46,766 nucleotides of DNA from Rhodoplanes serenus (lineage in GTDB: Bacteria; Pseudomonadota; Alphaproteobacteria; Rhizobiales; Xanthobacteraceae), in NCBI GenBank assembly GCA_945861855.1, contig CAMAWG010000013.1:1-46766 (forward strand), in the 5' to 3' direction. Shown piece by piece: positions 8,037 to 16,229 of the stretch (the stretch's first letter is position 1; the number at the start of each line of letters is the position of its first letter). The position numbers and the translations under genes were made by a program. The notes under the pieces are model-generated. The model worked only from the letters and a program-made list of their open reading frames with translations, was not told the DNA's origin and did not search any database.

Positions 8037-9008
8037 TTATTGCGCGCCGGTGATTTTGGCGGCGGCGACGACGTCCTTCCACTTCACGATATCGGTTCTG
8101 ATCCGCTCGGCCACAGCCTCCGGCGGGCCGGGCTCCGGATCGACCCCCTGGATCGTCAGCGCCTGCTGGATCTCCGGCAAGGCGGCGACCGCGAGCACGG
8201 TCGCATTGAGCTTCTTGACGATGTCGGCGGGCACCCCGGCCGGCACCACGATCGCGGTCCACAGTGCGGCTTCGCAGCCCGGAACGCCGGCCTCGGCGAC
8301 GGTCGGGATGTCCGGCAGCGTCGCGTTGCGTTTCTCGCTCATGGTGGCGAGCGCGCGAAGCTTGCCCTCGCGGATGAACTGAAGCGTCGGCGGGATGGTG
8401 CTGACCGAAAGTTCGATGCGGCCTTGCATCAGATCGACCATCGACTGCGCGGTGCCGCGGTAGGGGACATGGGTGACATCGATTCCGGCCTTGCGTTTGA
8501 ACAGCTCGCCGCCGAGATGCGCGAGCGTGCCGGTGCCCGCGGAGGCATAGCTCAGAGCGCCGGGCTTTGATTTCGCCAGTGTGACGAACTCCTGCAGGTT
8601 CGAGGCCGGGACCTGCGGCGCGCTGACCAGCACGAAGGGCGAACTGCCGATCATGGCGACCGGCGTGAAGTCCTTGATGGGGTCGAACGGCAGGTTGGGA
8701 TTGAGCGCGGCGCTCGCCGCATGGGTCGTGGTGTTGGCGAGCCCGATCGTATAGCCGTCGGGCGCCGCCTTCGCGACCGCGTCGGTGCCGATCACGGTGC
8801 TGCCTCCGACCCGGTTCTCCACCACGATCTGCTGCCCGAGCCGCTCACCGGCCTTGGCGGCAATCAGCCGCGCGATGATATCGGAGCTGCTGCCCGGTCC
8901 GAACGGCACGATCATCTTGATCGGCCGCTCGGGCCATTCCGCACAAGCGGGGCTCCCGCCGATGCTTGCCGCGGCAACGAGCGCTGCAAGAATGATCGTT
9001 CGTATCAT
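8037..9008 (-). CDS. Bug-family periplasmic solute-binding protein, copy 2
   Basis: The 323-residue protein has the signal MIRTIILAALVAAASIGGSPACA and then the family pattern EWPERPIKMIVPFGPGSSSDIIARLIAAKAGERLGQQIVVENRVGGSTVIGTDAVAKAAPDGYTIGLAN. It binds a small acid in the periplasm. GGAGA lies before the ATG at 9008, which excludes the longer frame starting at 9263. It lies between the FAD monooxygenase gene (13-base gap) and the dihydroxyphthalate-decarboxylase-like gene (2-base gap), so the ligand may be the substrate of this pathway. It differs clearly in sequence from the Bug protein at 4505 and is not a recent copy of it. Confidence 0.88.
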   Translation of the reverse strand: MIRTIILAALVAAASIGGSPACAEWPERPIKMIVPFGPGSSSDIIARLIAAKAGERLGQQIVVENRVGGSTVIGTDAVAKAAPDGYTIGLANTTTHAASAALNPNLPFDPIKDFTPVAMIGSSPFVLVSAPQVPASNLQEFVTLAKSKPGALSYASAGTGTLAHLGGELFKRKAGIDVTHVPYRGTAQSMVDLMQGRIELSVSTIPPTLQFIREGKLRALATMSEKRNATLPDIPTVAEAGVPGCEAALWTAIVVPAGVPADIVKKLNATVLAVAALPEIQQALTIQGVDPEPGPPEAVAERIRTDIVKWKDVVAAAKITGAQ

Positions 9009-9021
9009 GTTGCCATCTCCA

Positions 9022-10239
9022 TCACGCAATCTGCTCGGCCTCGCGCAAGCTTTCAAACAGCGCCGTCCGCAGCAGGAATTTTCGCGCCAGGACCGGATCC
9101 TCGGCCTGACGCCGCAATTCGTCGTGGTTGCGCTTTCGCACCGCCGGATCGCGTTCTTCCAGCATGCGCTTGTTGCGGATGGTCTGCGCCTGGGTGTGTT
9201 TGACCGCCACATGCCGCCGCTGCCGCTCATATCTGTCGAGTTCCGCATCGTCGGCGGTGCCATGCAGGATGCGGGCCAGCTTGTCAGCGAGGTTGAAGGC
9301 GTCGTGCACGCCGCTGTTCAATCCCATGCCGCCGATCGGGCTGTTGACGTGGGCGGCATCGCCGGCAAGCACCACGCGGCCCGAGCGGAACTTGCGCGCG
9401 ACGCGCTGGTGCACCGTATAAAGATTGCAGCCGCAGATTTCGAAATCGCGATCGAGGCCGAGAAATTTCTTCAGGCGATTTTGCAGCGCTTCTGGGCGCT
9501 TCAATTCGTTCTCGTCGTCGTCGATGTTGGTCGGGAAGTGGATGCGCCAGCGGTCCGGCGGGCCTTTCCAATGGAACAGGTTGGAATATTCGTCCGGATC
9601 GGAAATGTAGTTGCGCTCGGTGTAGCCGTGCTGTCGGAAGTCGTATGCCACTTCGATATTGATCGTGCGCTCCGGATAAGTGAAGCCTTCGAATTCGACA
9701 TCGAGGTCTTTCCGGGCGATGCTGCGCGCGCCCTCGGCGCTGACGAGATAGCTGCCGCGGACGATCTCGGTCTCGCCGGCGGCATTCTTGACATGCGCCA
9801 GCACGGCGTCGGCTGTCTGCTCGAAGCCGGTGAACTCCGTCGCCATGCGCACCGCGATCAGCGGGTGCGCCTTCACCATCTTCAGCGCCTCCTCGATAAT
9901 CTTGATGCGCTCGCACTGCAGCACGTAGGGGAAGCGCGTGTCGTCTTTCAGCAGCGCATGATCGAATTCGGCGATCAGCGCGTTGTCCTTGCGGTCCCAG
10001 TATTGGAACTTCGGCGCGATCAGGCCGCGCGGCTCCATCTTTTCGTAGAGGCCGATGCGGTCGAAGAATTCCAGCGTGGTCGGATGGTTGGAGCCGGCGC
10101 GCGGCACCTGATCGAGAAAATTCTCGTCCGACATCGCCTCGATCAGAACGGCGGCAACCTCCTGCTGCGCCAGCGCAAGCGCCAGGCACAGGCCCACCGG
10201 GCCTGCGCCCACGATGATGACGGGATCGGGTTTCGCCAT
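9022..10239 (-). CDS. FAD-dependent monooxygenase (PHBH/TfdB-type aromatic hydroxylase)
   Basis: The protein has 405 residues. An N-terminal Rossmann motif VIIVGAGPVGLCLALALAQ binds FAD, a central DG-like motif appears as GSYLVSAEGARSIARKDL, and the second FAD motif VVLAGDAAHVNSPIGGMGLNSGVHDAFNLADKL lies near residues 300-330. These are the marks of class A flavoprotein hydroxylases that use NAD(P)H and O2 to hydroxylate phenolic or heterocyclic rings. The ATG at 10239 is the first one in frame with the Rossmann motif. A VOC gene lies 20 bases upstream and a Bug gene follows, pointing to uptake, hydroxylation and ring processing in one string. The substrate is unknown. Confidence 0.85.
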   Translation of the reverse strand: MAKPDPVIIVGAGPVGLCLALALAQQEVAAVLIEAMSDENFLDQVPRAGSNHPTTLEFFDRIGLYEKMEPRGLIAPKFQYWDRKDNALIAEFDHALLKDDTRFPYVLQCERIKIIEEALKMVKAHPLIAVRMATEFTGFEQTADAVLAHVKNAAGETEIVRGSYLVSAEGARSIARKDLDVEFEGFTYPERTINIEVAYDFRQHGYTERNYISDPDEYSNLFHWKGPPDRWRIHFPTNIDDDENELKRPEALQNRLKKFLGLDRDFEICGCNLYTVHQRVARKFRSGRVVLAGDAAHVNSPIGGMGLNSGVHDAFNLADKLARILHGTADDAELDRYERQRRHVAVKHTQAQTIRNKRMLEERDPAVRKRNHDELRRQAEDPVLARKFLLRTALFESLREAEQIA

Positions 10240-10259
10240 CGAGCGTCCGACGCGGCGCG

Positions 10260-10637
10260 TCACTTCTGCGGCACGACGTCCTTCACGGCGCCGGCCCAGC
10301 CGGTGTGGGTGAGGTCGAACACGAGGCCGGTCGGCGACTGGTATTTCGCCTCGTAGAACGACTTCGGCGAAGTCGGACGCCCGGCGAGATATTTTCCGCC
10401 CGCACCCACCACCTTTTTCTCCGCGGCGTCGAGGTCGTCGACCCACATGCCGAAATGATAAAGGCCGAGCTTTTCGTCGCCTTCTTTCTTGAGCAGCGCG
10501 ACATTGAAGATGCCGTCCGACATATAAATGCCGCGCCGGGCGGTGCCCGCGCGCTTCATGTCGAAGGCCTCCTCGAAGAATTTCGCCGAGGCTTCCGGAT
10601 CCTCCACGATGACTGCGATGTGCCGGAGCTTGGACAT
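10260..10637 (-). CDS. VOC (glyoxalase/extradiol dioxygenase-fold) protein
   Basis: The 125-residue single-domain VOC protein has the two paired beta-alpha-beta-beta-beta modules: MSKLRHIAVIVEDPEASAKFFEEAFDMK and LYHFGMWVDDLDAAEKKVVGAGGKY. Possible metal ligands are His5 (RHIAV), His in LYHFGMW and a late acidic residue (VFDLTH). Members may be lyases, isomerases or dioxygenases, and this short form is not enough to decide. AAGGAA lies before the ATG at 10637. It precedes the FAD monooxygenase gene by 20 bases in the same string. Confidence 0.82.
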   Translation of the reverse strand: MSKLRHIAVIVEDPEASAKFFEEAFDMKRAGTARRGIYMSDGIFNVALLKKEGDEKLGLYHFGMWVDDLDAAEKKVVGAGGKYLAGRPTSPKSFYEAKYQSPTGLVFDLTHTGWAGAVKDVVPQK

Positions 10638-10704
10638 GGGTCGGTTCCTTTCGATTTGTGCGCCATGATGCGGCACCCGACGCTCGCGCGCAACCTTGCG
10701 AATC

Positions 10705-12306
10705 TCAGTCGTAAACCGTGTCGATGTAATGGTCGGAATCGACCACAGCCTCGATCACGGTCGGCCCCTTGGCCGACAACGCCTTCGTCACGGCGCCTTC
10801 CAGCGCCGCTGCGCTGCGCACGCCGACTGCAGGCACCCCGAAGTAGTGCTGCGGCGGCTCGGTGTACTCCTCGGTCTGCAGCTCGGTGCCGTAGAGCGGG
10901 AACTGGCGGCGGATCTGCTTGACCTTGATCAGCGCCAGCCACTTGTCGTCGAGCACGATGACAGGCAGAGCAATTCCCATGCGCTTGGCCACCGCGACCT
11001 CGCCGCAGGTCATCTGGAAGCAGCCGTCGCCCAGCATGCAGACCACGGGCAGGTCCGGCCGCGCGAGCTTGGCCGCGATCGCGCCCGGCAGGCCGAAGCC
11101 CATCGACGACCAGCCGTTGGTGATGTGGAAGGTCTTCGGTGCGTGCGCGGTCCACTGGCTGGCGATCTGGTGGGTGTGCGCGCCGACGTCGAAGGAGAGA
11201 ATCCCTTCGCGCGGCAGCGCGCGCCGCACTGCGTCGATCGCGGCGTGGGCGGTGAAGGTGTTGGTGGCGGGGCGCAGCGCCGCATGGAACGCGCGCCGGT
11301 GGTCGGCGAGGACCGCGGGCGTCCAGGTGTTGGTCGAGGCGGGGAGGGCGGCGAGCTTTTCAAGCGAACGATCGAGATCGCCGGTCACCTCATGCGCCAT
11401 CGTCACCGAGGGCGCGACATCGGCCTTCTCGATATCGATCTGCAGCAGCGGCACATCCGCGATCCACGCCTCGTATTCGACTTCGACGGTGTCGTAGCCC
11501 AGGCCGACGATCAGATCGGCCGAGCGAAGCAGCTTTCGCTGGATCTGCCGGCACGACCGCTCGATCACGCCGATCGAAAGCGGATGATCCTCGCCGATCA
11601 TGCCCTTGGCCATCGTCGTGGTGGCGAACGGCAGGTTGTGCCGCTCGATCGCCTGCAGCAGCAACTCCGGCCTAGCCATGCGCATGGCCGAGGAGCCGAG
11701 CACCGCGATCGGCCGTTTCGCCCCGGCGATCAACTCACCGGCCTTGGCAATGGTCGCGTCGGACGCCGGCACGATCTTCGAATAGGCTCTCATCGCGGCC
11801 GTATCGTTCTTCACCGGCGCCAGCGCCACGTCCTCCGGCAGATCGAGATGCACCGGGCCGCGCGGCTCGCTCATGGCGATGCGGATCGCCTCTTTCACCG
11901 TCTCCGCGATCTTGCCCTTCTCCAGCCGGAACGACGCCTTGGTGATCGGCGCAAACAGCGCGTGGTGGTCGATCCACATCTGGATGCGCCGGCCGAGCTG
12001 ATCGGTGTTGAGGTTGCAGGTGATGGCGATCAGCGGGGAGCGGTCGAGCCAGGCATTGCCGACGCCGGTGGTGAGATTGGTCGCGCCGGGGCCGAGCGTG
12101 GCGATGCAGAGGCCGGGCTTGCCCGTCATGCGGCCGGTGACGTCGGCGGCGAAGCCGGCGGAGCCCTCGTGCGCTGTCAGCACGAAATCGATGCCGCCCT
12201 TGCGCATCGCCTCCATCAGCGGCAGCACGTTGCCGCTCGGAATGCCGAAGCCGCGGTCGATGCCGGCCGCCTTCAGCGTAGCGACGATGAGATCGGCGTT
12301 GTTCAT
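10705..12306 (-). CDS. Thiamine-diphosphate-dependent enzyme, acetolactate-synthase-like
   Basis: The 533-residue protein has the three ThDP-enzyme domains. The N-terminal Pyr domain contains GIPSGNVLPLMEAM and the catalytic glutamate in TAHEGSAGFAADVTGR (Glu47). The middle domain contains KAGELIAGAKRPIAVLGSSA. The C-terminal PP domain contains MGFGLPGAIAAKLARPDLPVVCMLGDGCFQMTCGEVAVAKRM (GDG near residue 425). It lacks other signs of a biosynthetic acetolactate synthase, so a catabolic decarboxylase or ligase role is equally likely. The start at 12306 has only a weak ribosome site. It is the first gene of the minus-strand catabolic string, 67 bases ahead of the VOC gene. Confidence 0.85.
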   Translation of the reverse strand: MNNADLIVATLKAAGIDRGFGIPSGNVLPLMEAMRKGGIDFVLTAHEGSAGFAADVTGRMTGKPGLCIATLGPGATNLTTGVGNAWLDRSPLIAITCNLNTDQLGRRIQMWIDHHALFAPITKASFRLEKGKIAETVKEAIRIAMSEPRGPVHLDLPEDVALAPVKNDTAAMRAYSKIVPASDATIAKAGELIAGAKRPIAVLGSSAMRMARPELLLQAIERHNLPFATTTMAKGMIGEDHPLSIGVIERSCRQIQRKLLRSADLIVGLGYDTVEVEYEAWIADVPLLQIDIEKADVAPSVTMAHEVTGDLDRSLEKLAALPASTNTWTPAVLADHRRAFHAALRPATNTFTAHAAIDAVRRALPREGILSFDVGAHTHQIASQWTAHAPKTFHITNGWSSMGFGLPGAIAAKLARPDLPVVCMLGDGCFQMTCGEVAVAKRMGIALPVIVLDDKWLALIKVKQIRRQFPLYGTELQTEEYTEPPQHYFGVPAVGVRSAAALEGAVTKALSAKGPTVIEAVVDSDHYIDTVYD

Positions 12307-12365
12307 GGAGGGAATGCGCCCTGGCCTGTGTCGGGCGCCATGTATCACACGGCGCCGCCAAAATG

Positions 12366-12401
12366 CTCAAGGGGCGGCGCATGGCTGCACCGCCCCTTGA
12401 G
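12366..12401 (-). terminator. Hairpin with T-stretch after the sox operon
   Basis: CTCAAGGGGCGG (12366-12377) and CCGCCCCTTGAG (12390-12401) make a perfect 12-pair stem with a 12-base loop. Read on the minus strand it is followed by CATTTT. It lies downstream of soxF and upstream of the ThDP enzyme gene, so it probably ends sox transcription. Confidence 0.6.
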
Positions 12402-12419
12402 TTCGCGCTCACCTCTCCG

Positions 12420-12509
12420 CGTCATGCCCGGCCTTGTGCCGGGCATCCACGCCTTTCTTTACCTGGTCCAAGTAAGGCGTGGATGGCCGGGACAAGCCCG
12501 GCCATGACG
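12420..12509. repeat. Rhizobiales-type palindromic repeat, copy A (~90 bp)
   Basis: The two arms are CGTCATGCCCGGCCTTGTGC... at the left and the near-complement ...GGGACAAGCCCGGCCATGACG at the right, with an inner pair ATCCACGCCTT / AAGGCGTGGAT. Two more copies are at 17962-18051 and 44706-44792. The element is non-coding and lies between soxF and the sox terminator hairpin. Confidence 0.85.
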
Positions 12510-12553
12510 TTGATGGGTTGGTGCTCGTTGCCGAGTGCCGCTACCAGGCAGCG

Positions 12554-13816
12554 TCACGTAAAAATGTCGGCGATGATGCCGGCGTACCACCCCATGTTCT
12601 CCACCTGCGTCTGCTTGCGAAGCTCGGCGGTCTCGCCGGTCTTGGAGACGAAGGTCTCGGTCGCCGCGATCTTGCCGTCCTTGGCCGCGTAGCTGCCGCC
12701 GACCTTCACCGTGTCGTCGGTCTCGATCAGGCTCCAGCAGGTGTTGGTGTAGCGCGCCGGAAAGGTGCGGCCATTGGCGAGTTCGCCCCGGATCATCATC
12801 GCCGCCACCTTGGCCTGGCTGTTGGCCGAGAAGCCCGACTTCGGCATGTCGCCGGGGATGCAGGAGTCGCCGACGATGTACACGTTGGCGTCGGTCGCCG
12901 AGCGCATGTTCTCCGGATTGATCGGGCAGAAGCCGCTGGCGTTGGCTAAGCCCGCGTCGCGCGCGATCTTGCCCGCCATCTGCGCCGGGATCACGTTGAT
13001 GAGCTGCGCCTTGTATTCCGCGAGATCGGTCTTCACCGTCATCGACTTGGCATCGACGTTCTTGACCCCGCCGTGCATCTTCGGGTCCTGCCACTCGATC
13101 ATACCGGCGTAGTGCTTCTGCCAGCCCTCCATGAACAGGCCCTGCTTGGAGAAGTTCTCCTTCGGGTCGATGATGACGATGCGCGATTTCTTGTGGCCCT
13201 TGGCCTTGAGCACATGCGCCATCATCGACACGCGCTCGTAGGGGCCGGGCGGGCAGCGGTAGGGATTGGGCGGCGCGATCATCACGATGGTGGCGCCGTC
13301 CGACAGCGCGTTGAGTTGCTTCCGCAGAAGCTGGGTCTGCGCGCCGGCCTGCCAGGCGTGCGGCAGCTTGCGGCTCGCCTCCTCCGACCAGCCGGGCACC
13401 GAGTCGAACTTGAGATCGATGCCGGGCGCCAGCACCAGCCGGTCGTAGGCCAGCACGGTGCCGTTGGCGAGCTTGACGGTCTTCTTCTCGCGGTCGACCG
13501 AAGCCGCCATCTGGCGGACGTGCTTGATGCCGTAGGCCTTGGATATCTTGTCGTAGGAATGGGTGATCTGCTCCCAGGTCTTGAAGCCGCCGAGATAGAG
13601 GTTGGAGTGGAAGCAGGTGGTGAAGCGCTTGGCCGGCTCGACCAGGCTGACGTCGAGGCCGCCGTCCTTCGCCACGTATTTCGCAACCGTCGCGCCGCCG
13701 GGGCCGCCACCGACCACGACCACCTTAGGTTTCGCCTGCGCGAACGCCGGCATGGGGAACGTCGAAGCCGCCAGCGCCCCGACGCCACCGATGAATTGTC
13801 TTCTGTTCGCTTTCAT
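12554..13816 (-). CDS. soxF: SoxF/FccB-type sulfide dehydrogenase flavoprotein
   Basis: The 420-residue protein has a twin-arginine signal (MKANRRQFIGGVGALAASTFPMPAFAQA) and a FAD Rossmann motif GGGPGG at 36-41. The family block TTCFHSNLYLGG carries a conserved cysteine (Cys68), and NPYRCPPGPYERVSMMAHVLK holds the second. The C-terminal FCSD domain runs from FCPINPENMRSATDANVYIVGDSCIPGDMPKSGFSANSQ. It would oxidise sulfide in the periplasm and pass electrons to the cytochrome encoded just upstream. GGGAGG sits at the right distance from the ATG at 13816 rather than the ATG at 13822. It is the last gene of the leftward sox string. Confidence 0.9.
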   Translation of the reverse strand: MKANRRQFIGGVGALAASTFPMPAFAQAKPKVVVVGGGPGGATVAKYVAKDGGLDVSLVEPAKRFTTCFHSNLYLGGFKTWEQITHSYDKISKAYGIKHVRQMAASVDREKKTVKLANGTVLAYDRLVLAPGIDLKFDSVPGWSEEASRKLPHAWQAGAQTQLLRKQLNALSDGATIVMIAPPNPYRCPPGPYERVSMMAHVLKAKGHKKSRIVIIDPKENFSKQGLFMEGWQKHYAGMIEWQDPKMHGGVKNVDAKSMTVKTDLAEYKAQLINVIPAQMAGKIARDAGLANASGFCPINPENMRSATDANVYIVGDSCIPGDMPKSGFSANSQAKVAAMMIRGELANGRTFPARYTNTCWSLIETDDTVKVGGSYAAKDGKIAATETFVSKTGETAELRKQTQVENMGWYAGIIADIFT

Positions 13817-13847
13817 TGTCATCCTCCCGTTATGATCGATTGGCTTT

Positions 13848-14177
13848 TCACTTCGACTTGAGATTGCCGAAATAGGCGGCGAGCGCCGCGATCTCTTCCT
13901 TGGAGAACTTGCCAGCAATGGTCTGCATCACCGGATTGTCGCGCCGCTTCGCCCGGTACTCGTCCATGATCTCGACGAAGCTCGCTTCCGGCCAGCCGAC
14001 GATCGGCGGGATGCCCTGGTATCGGCCACTGAGCTGATGGCAGGTCACGCATTCGGACGAAAGATACTCCCCGAGCGCGCGGTCGCCGGCGGCTACCCCG
14101 ATCTTCGGAGCAAACGGCAATAGAGCGAGTAAAGCTGTGGCGGCAACGAGGCACGATGTCGCCCGCGTCCTCCGCAT
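13848..14177 (-). CDS. soxE: Small c-type cytochrome, SoxE/FccA-like
   Basis: The 109-residue protein has a signal peptide (MRRTRATSCLVAATALLALLPFAPKIGVAA) and one haem-binding motif CVTCH (Cys43, Cys46, His47). The likely distal methionine is in NPVMQTIAGKFSKEEIAALAAYFGNLK. It is the partner of the flavoprotein that follows 31 bases later and would take electrons from it in the periplasm. It has one haem and is shorter than the di-haem SoxE of Paracoccus, so the soxE name is by position and it could equally be called FccA-like. It begins two bases after the soxD stop. Confidence 0.85.
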   Translation of the reverse strand: MRRTRATSCLVAATALLALLPFAPKIGVAAGDRALGEYLSSECVTCHQLSGRYQGIPPIVGWPEASFVEIMDEYRAKRRDNPVMQTIAGKFSKEEIAALAAYFGNLKSK

Positions 14178-14179
14178 GG

Positions 14180-14893
14180 CTATTCCACCTTCGGTCCCTT
14201 GCCCGGCTCCGGCGTCACGTCGATGGCGCGGGCGCGGCCGGTGATCCTGGCCGCGCCGGGAAGACAATTGTTCATGCAGGGCGATTTGCGCCACAGCGAC
14301 TTCTCCGTCACGTCGCGGTCATCATCGCGGAAGTTTCGCTCGTTGGGAAGCTTGATGCTTTTGAACGAATTGGCATTCAACTCGAAATGTTCATCCTGGA
14401 TAATGTCGTTCAGGTAGAAAACGTATGCTGTCACCGCGTAGAGCTCGTCGTTGGTGAGCGACTGCGCGTTGCCGAACGGCATGGCGCGGCGGATGTAGTC
14501 CATCACCGTCGAGGCGTAGGGCCAGTAGGAGCCGACCGACTTCACCGGGTCGTGGGTGGCGAGCGTGCCGGCGCCGCCGGCGACGATTGGCCAGCGCCCG
14601 GCGCTCTCGCCGAACTCGCCGTGGCAAGCGGCGCATTGCTGCATGTAGATGGCTTCGCCCTGCTTCACCGTGCCCTTGCCGGGCGGCAGGCCCTGGCCGT
14701 CGGGGCGGATATCGATGTCCCAGCCGGCGATTTCCTCCGGTTTTGCCTCGCGGCCGATGCCGAGGGGCTTGGCTGCTTCGGCATGGGCGTTCTGCTTGGT
14801 GGCCTTCGGAGCGGCGGCGATCATGCCGGCGCTCGCAAAGACAAGCGCAAGCACGCCGGCACTCAGCACGGCGAGTCTAGACGACTTCGACAT
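14180..14893 (-). CDS. soxD: SoxD, cytochrome c subunit of sulfane dehydrogenase
   Basis: The 237-residue protein has an N-terminal signal (residues 1-28) and a single haem site CAACH (Cys87, Cys90, His91). The cytochrome domain contains WPIVAGGAGTLATHDPVKSVGSYWPYASTVMDYIRRAMPFGNAQSLTNDELYAVTAYVFYLND, typical of SoxD/sulfite-dehydrogenase cytochromes. The C-terminus has a CMNNC pair that is not a haem site. It accepts electrons from the SoxC molybdenum centre as sulfane sulfur on SoxY is oxidised. It is shorter than the di-haem Paracoccus SoxD. The start at 14893 overlaps the soxC end by 17 bases, so the two are translated together. Confidence 0.9.
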   Translation of the reverse strand: MSKSSRLAVLSAGVLALVFASAGMIAAAPKATKQNAHAEAAKPLGIGREAKPEEIAGWDIDIRPDGQGLPPGKGTVKQGEAIYMQQCAACHGEFGESAGRWPIVAGGAGTLATHDPVKSVGSYWPYASTVMDYIRRAMPFGNAQSLTNDELYAVTAYVFYLNDIIQDEHFELNANSFKSIKLPNERNFRDDDRDVTEKSLWRKSPCMNNCLPGAARITGRARAIDVTPEPGKGPKVE

Positions 14894-16151
14894 TCTCAAC
14901 CTCGCCGCTCTTGTGCAGGTGCCAGGTCTGGATGCCGTTGTTGTGGTAGATCGAGTTGACGCCGCGAAGTTTTCGCAGCTCCGCCTTGCTCGGCTGCACG
15001 TAGCCGGTCTCGTCCGTCGCCCGCGATTGCAGCAGCAGGTCGCTGCCGTTCCAGTCGAACTCATAATAGAAGCGCGTCAGCGCCTTGTCCCAGGACGGGC
15101 CGTCGATCTTCGCCGCCCTCCAGTTTCGGCCGCCGTCGAGCGAGACATCGACGCGGGCGATCCTGCCGCGCCCCGACCACGCGATGCCGGACAGCACCGT
15201 GAAGCCCTTCTTGTGATTGACCGGCGCCTGCGGGCTCGGGTTGGTGATGACGGATTTTGCCTCCATCACATAGGTGAAGCGCCGGGCCTGGCCGTTTTCC
15301 ATGAGATCGGTGTACTTCGAGGTTTCCTCGCGGGTGTGCCAGGGCTGATCGCCGACCTCGATGCGACGCAGCCACTTCACCCACATGTTGGCCTCCCAGC
15401 CGGGGAGCACCATCCGCGCCGGATAGCCGTTCTCCGGATAAAGCATCTCGCCGTTCATGCGGTAGGCGATGAGCGCGTCATCGAGCGCCTTGGCGAGCGG
15501 CAGCGAGCGGGTCATCGCCGCGGAATCGCCACCCTCCATCAACAGCCATTTCGCCTTGGGCTTGAGTCCCGCCTCGTTGAGCAGAACTTTCAGCGGCACG
15601 CCGGTGTACATCACGCAATGCACCATGCCGTGGGTGTATTGCGCGCCGTTCAACTGCGCGCCGCGCCACTCCATGCCGGAGTTGGCGGCGCATTCGCAGA
15701 AGTAGGCGCGGTTGATCCGCGGCATGCGCTTGAGGTCGTCGAGCGTGAAAATGAGCGGCTTATCGACGAGGCCGTGGATCATCAGCCGGTAGTCGGCGGG
15801 ATCGACCTCGGCGATGCCGGAGTGGTGGCGCTCGAAGCACAGCCCATTCGGTGTGATCGGCCCGTCGATCTCGTGCAGCGGCGTGAAGCTCACCGAGCTT
15901 TGCGGCGAGGCGGTGAGCCACGACACATCGCGGCGGCCGATGTGCGCCTCGGTTTTTGCGGGCTTGCCGTAGGTGCGCGATGCGACGCCTTCGCCGAGCA
16001 TCTTGGTCCAGTCGGCGACGTTTGGCGGCAGGTTGGCGGGATTGGGTTCCGCGCCGAGGGCCGGGGCGGTCAGCGCTGCCGCGCCGCCGGCGAGCCCTGC
16101 CCGGAGAAAGCCGCGGCGTGAGGCGAGCTTGGACTTGTCGCTGTTGTTCAT
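14877..16151 (-). CDS. soxC: SoxC, molybdenum subunit of sulfane dehydrogenase
   Basis: The 424-residue protein has a twin-arginine signal (SRRGFLRAGLAGG, residues 11-23) and a sulfite-oxidase-type molybdopterin domain. Block FCECAANSGMEWRGAQLNG (around 151-169) contains the candidate molybdenum-ligand cysteine, and the later blocks GYPARMVLPGWEANMWVKWLRRIEV and the C-terminal dimerisation domain are intact. It oxidises SoxY-bound sulfane sulfur in the periplasm with SoxD. AAGGAA lies before the ATG. The 78-base gap from soxB holds a sequence shared with other sox spacers (16177-16197), so soxC may have its own controlled promoter. Confidence 0.95.
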   Translation of the reverse strand: MNNSDKSKLASRRGFLRAGLAGGAAALTAPALGAEPNPANLPPNVADWTKMLGEGVASRTYGKPAKTEAHIGRRDVSWLTASPQSSVSFTPLHEIDGPITPNGLCFERHHSGIAEVDPADYRLMIHGLVDKPLIFTLDDLKRMPRINRAYFCECAANSGMEWRGAQLNGAQYTHGMVHCVMYTGVPLKVLLNEAGLKPKAKWLLMEGGDSAAMTRSLPLAKALDDALIAYRMNGEMLYPENGYPARMVLPGWEANMWVKWLRRIEVGDQPWHTREETSKYTDLMENGQARRFTYVMEAKSVITNPSPQAPVNHKKGFTVLSGIAWSGRGRIARVDVSLDGGRNWRAAKIDGPSWDKALTRFYYEFDWNGSDLLLQSRATDETGYVQPSKAELRKLRGVNSIYHNNGIQTWHLHKSGEVENVEVV

Positions 16152-16176
16152 GCTTTCCTTCCCAGGCGGCTATCTA

Positions 16177-16197
16177 TGCACAAAATTGCATATGTTC
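16177..16197 (+). promoter_or_regulatory. Candidate SoxR operator, site 1 (soxB-soxC gap)
   Basis: TGCACAAAATTG followed directly by CATATGTTC. It contains a perfect inverted repeat TATGCA (16175-16180) and TGCATA (16187-16192). It matches 17 of 21 positions with site 2 (19046-19066, minus strand), 15 with site 3 (19156-19176) and 14 with site 4 (21885-21905). It lies 26-46 bases ahead of the soxC start. A 6-pair hairpin (CGGGAA at 16197-16202, TTCCCG at 16215-16220) lies between it and soxB. Confidence 0.5.
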
Positions 16198-16229
16198 GGG
16201 AAAATTTTTCGGTATTCCCGGCTCTTATT

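Noticed and set aside
10696-12507. A 603-codon plus-strand frame
   Set aside because: It is antisense to the ThDP enzyme, which has clear catalytic motifs, and its end runs through a palindromic repeat.
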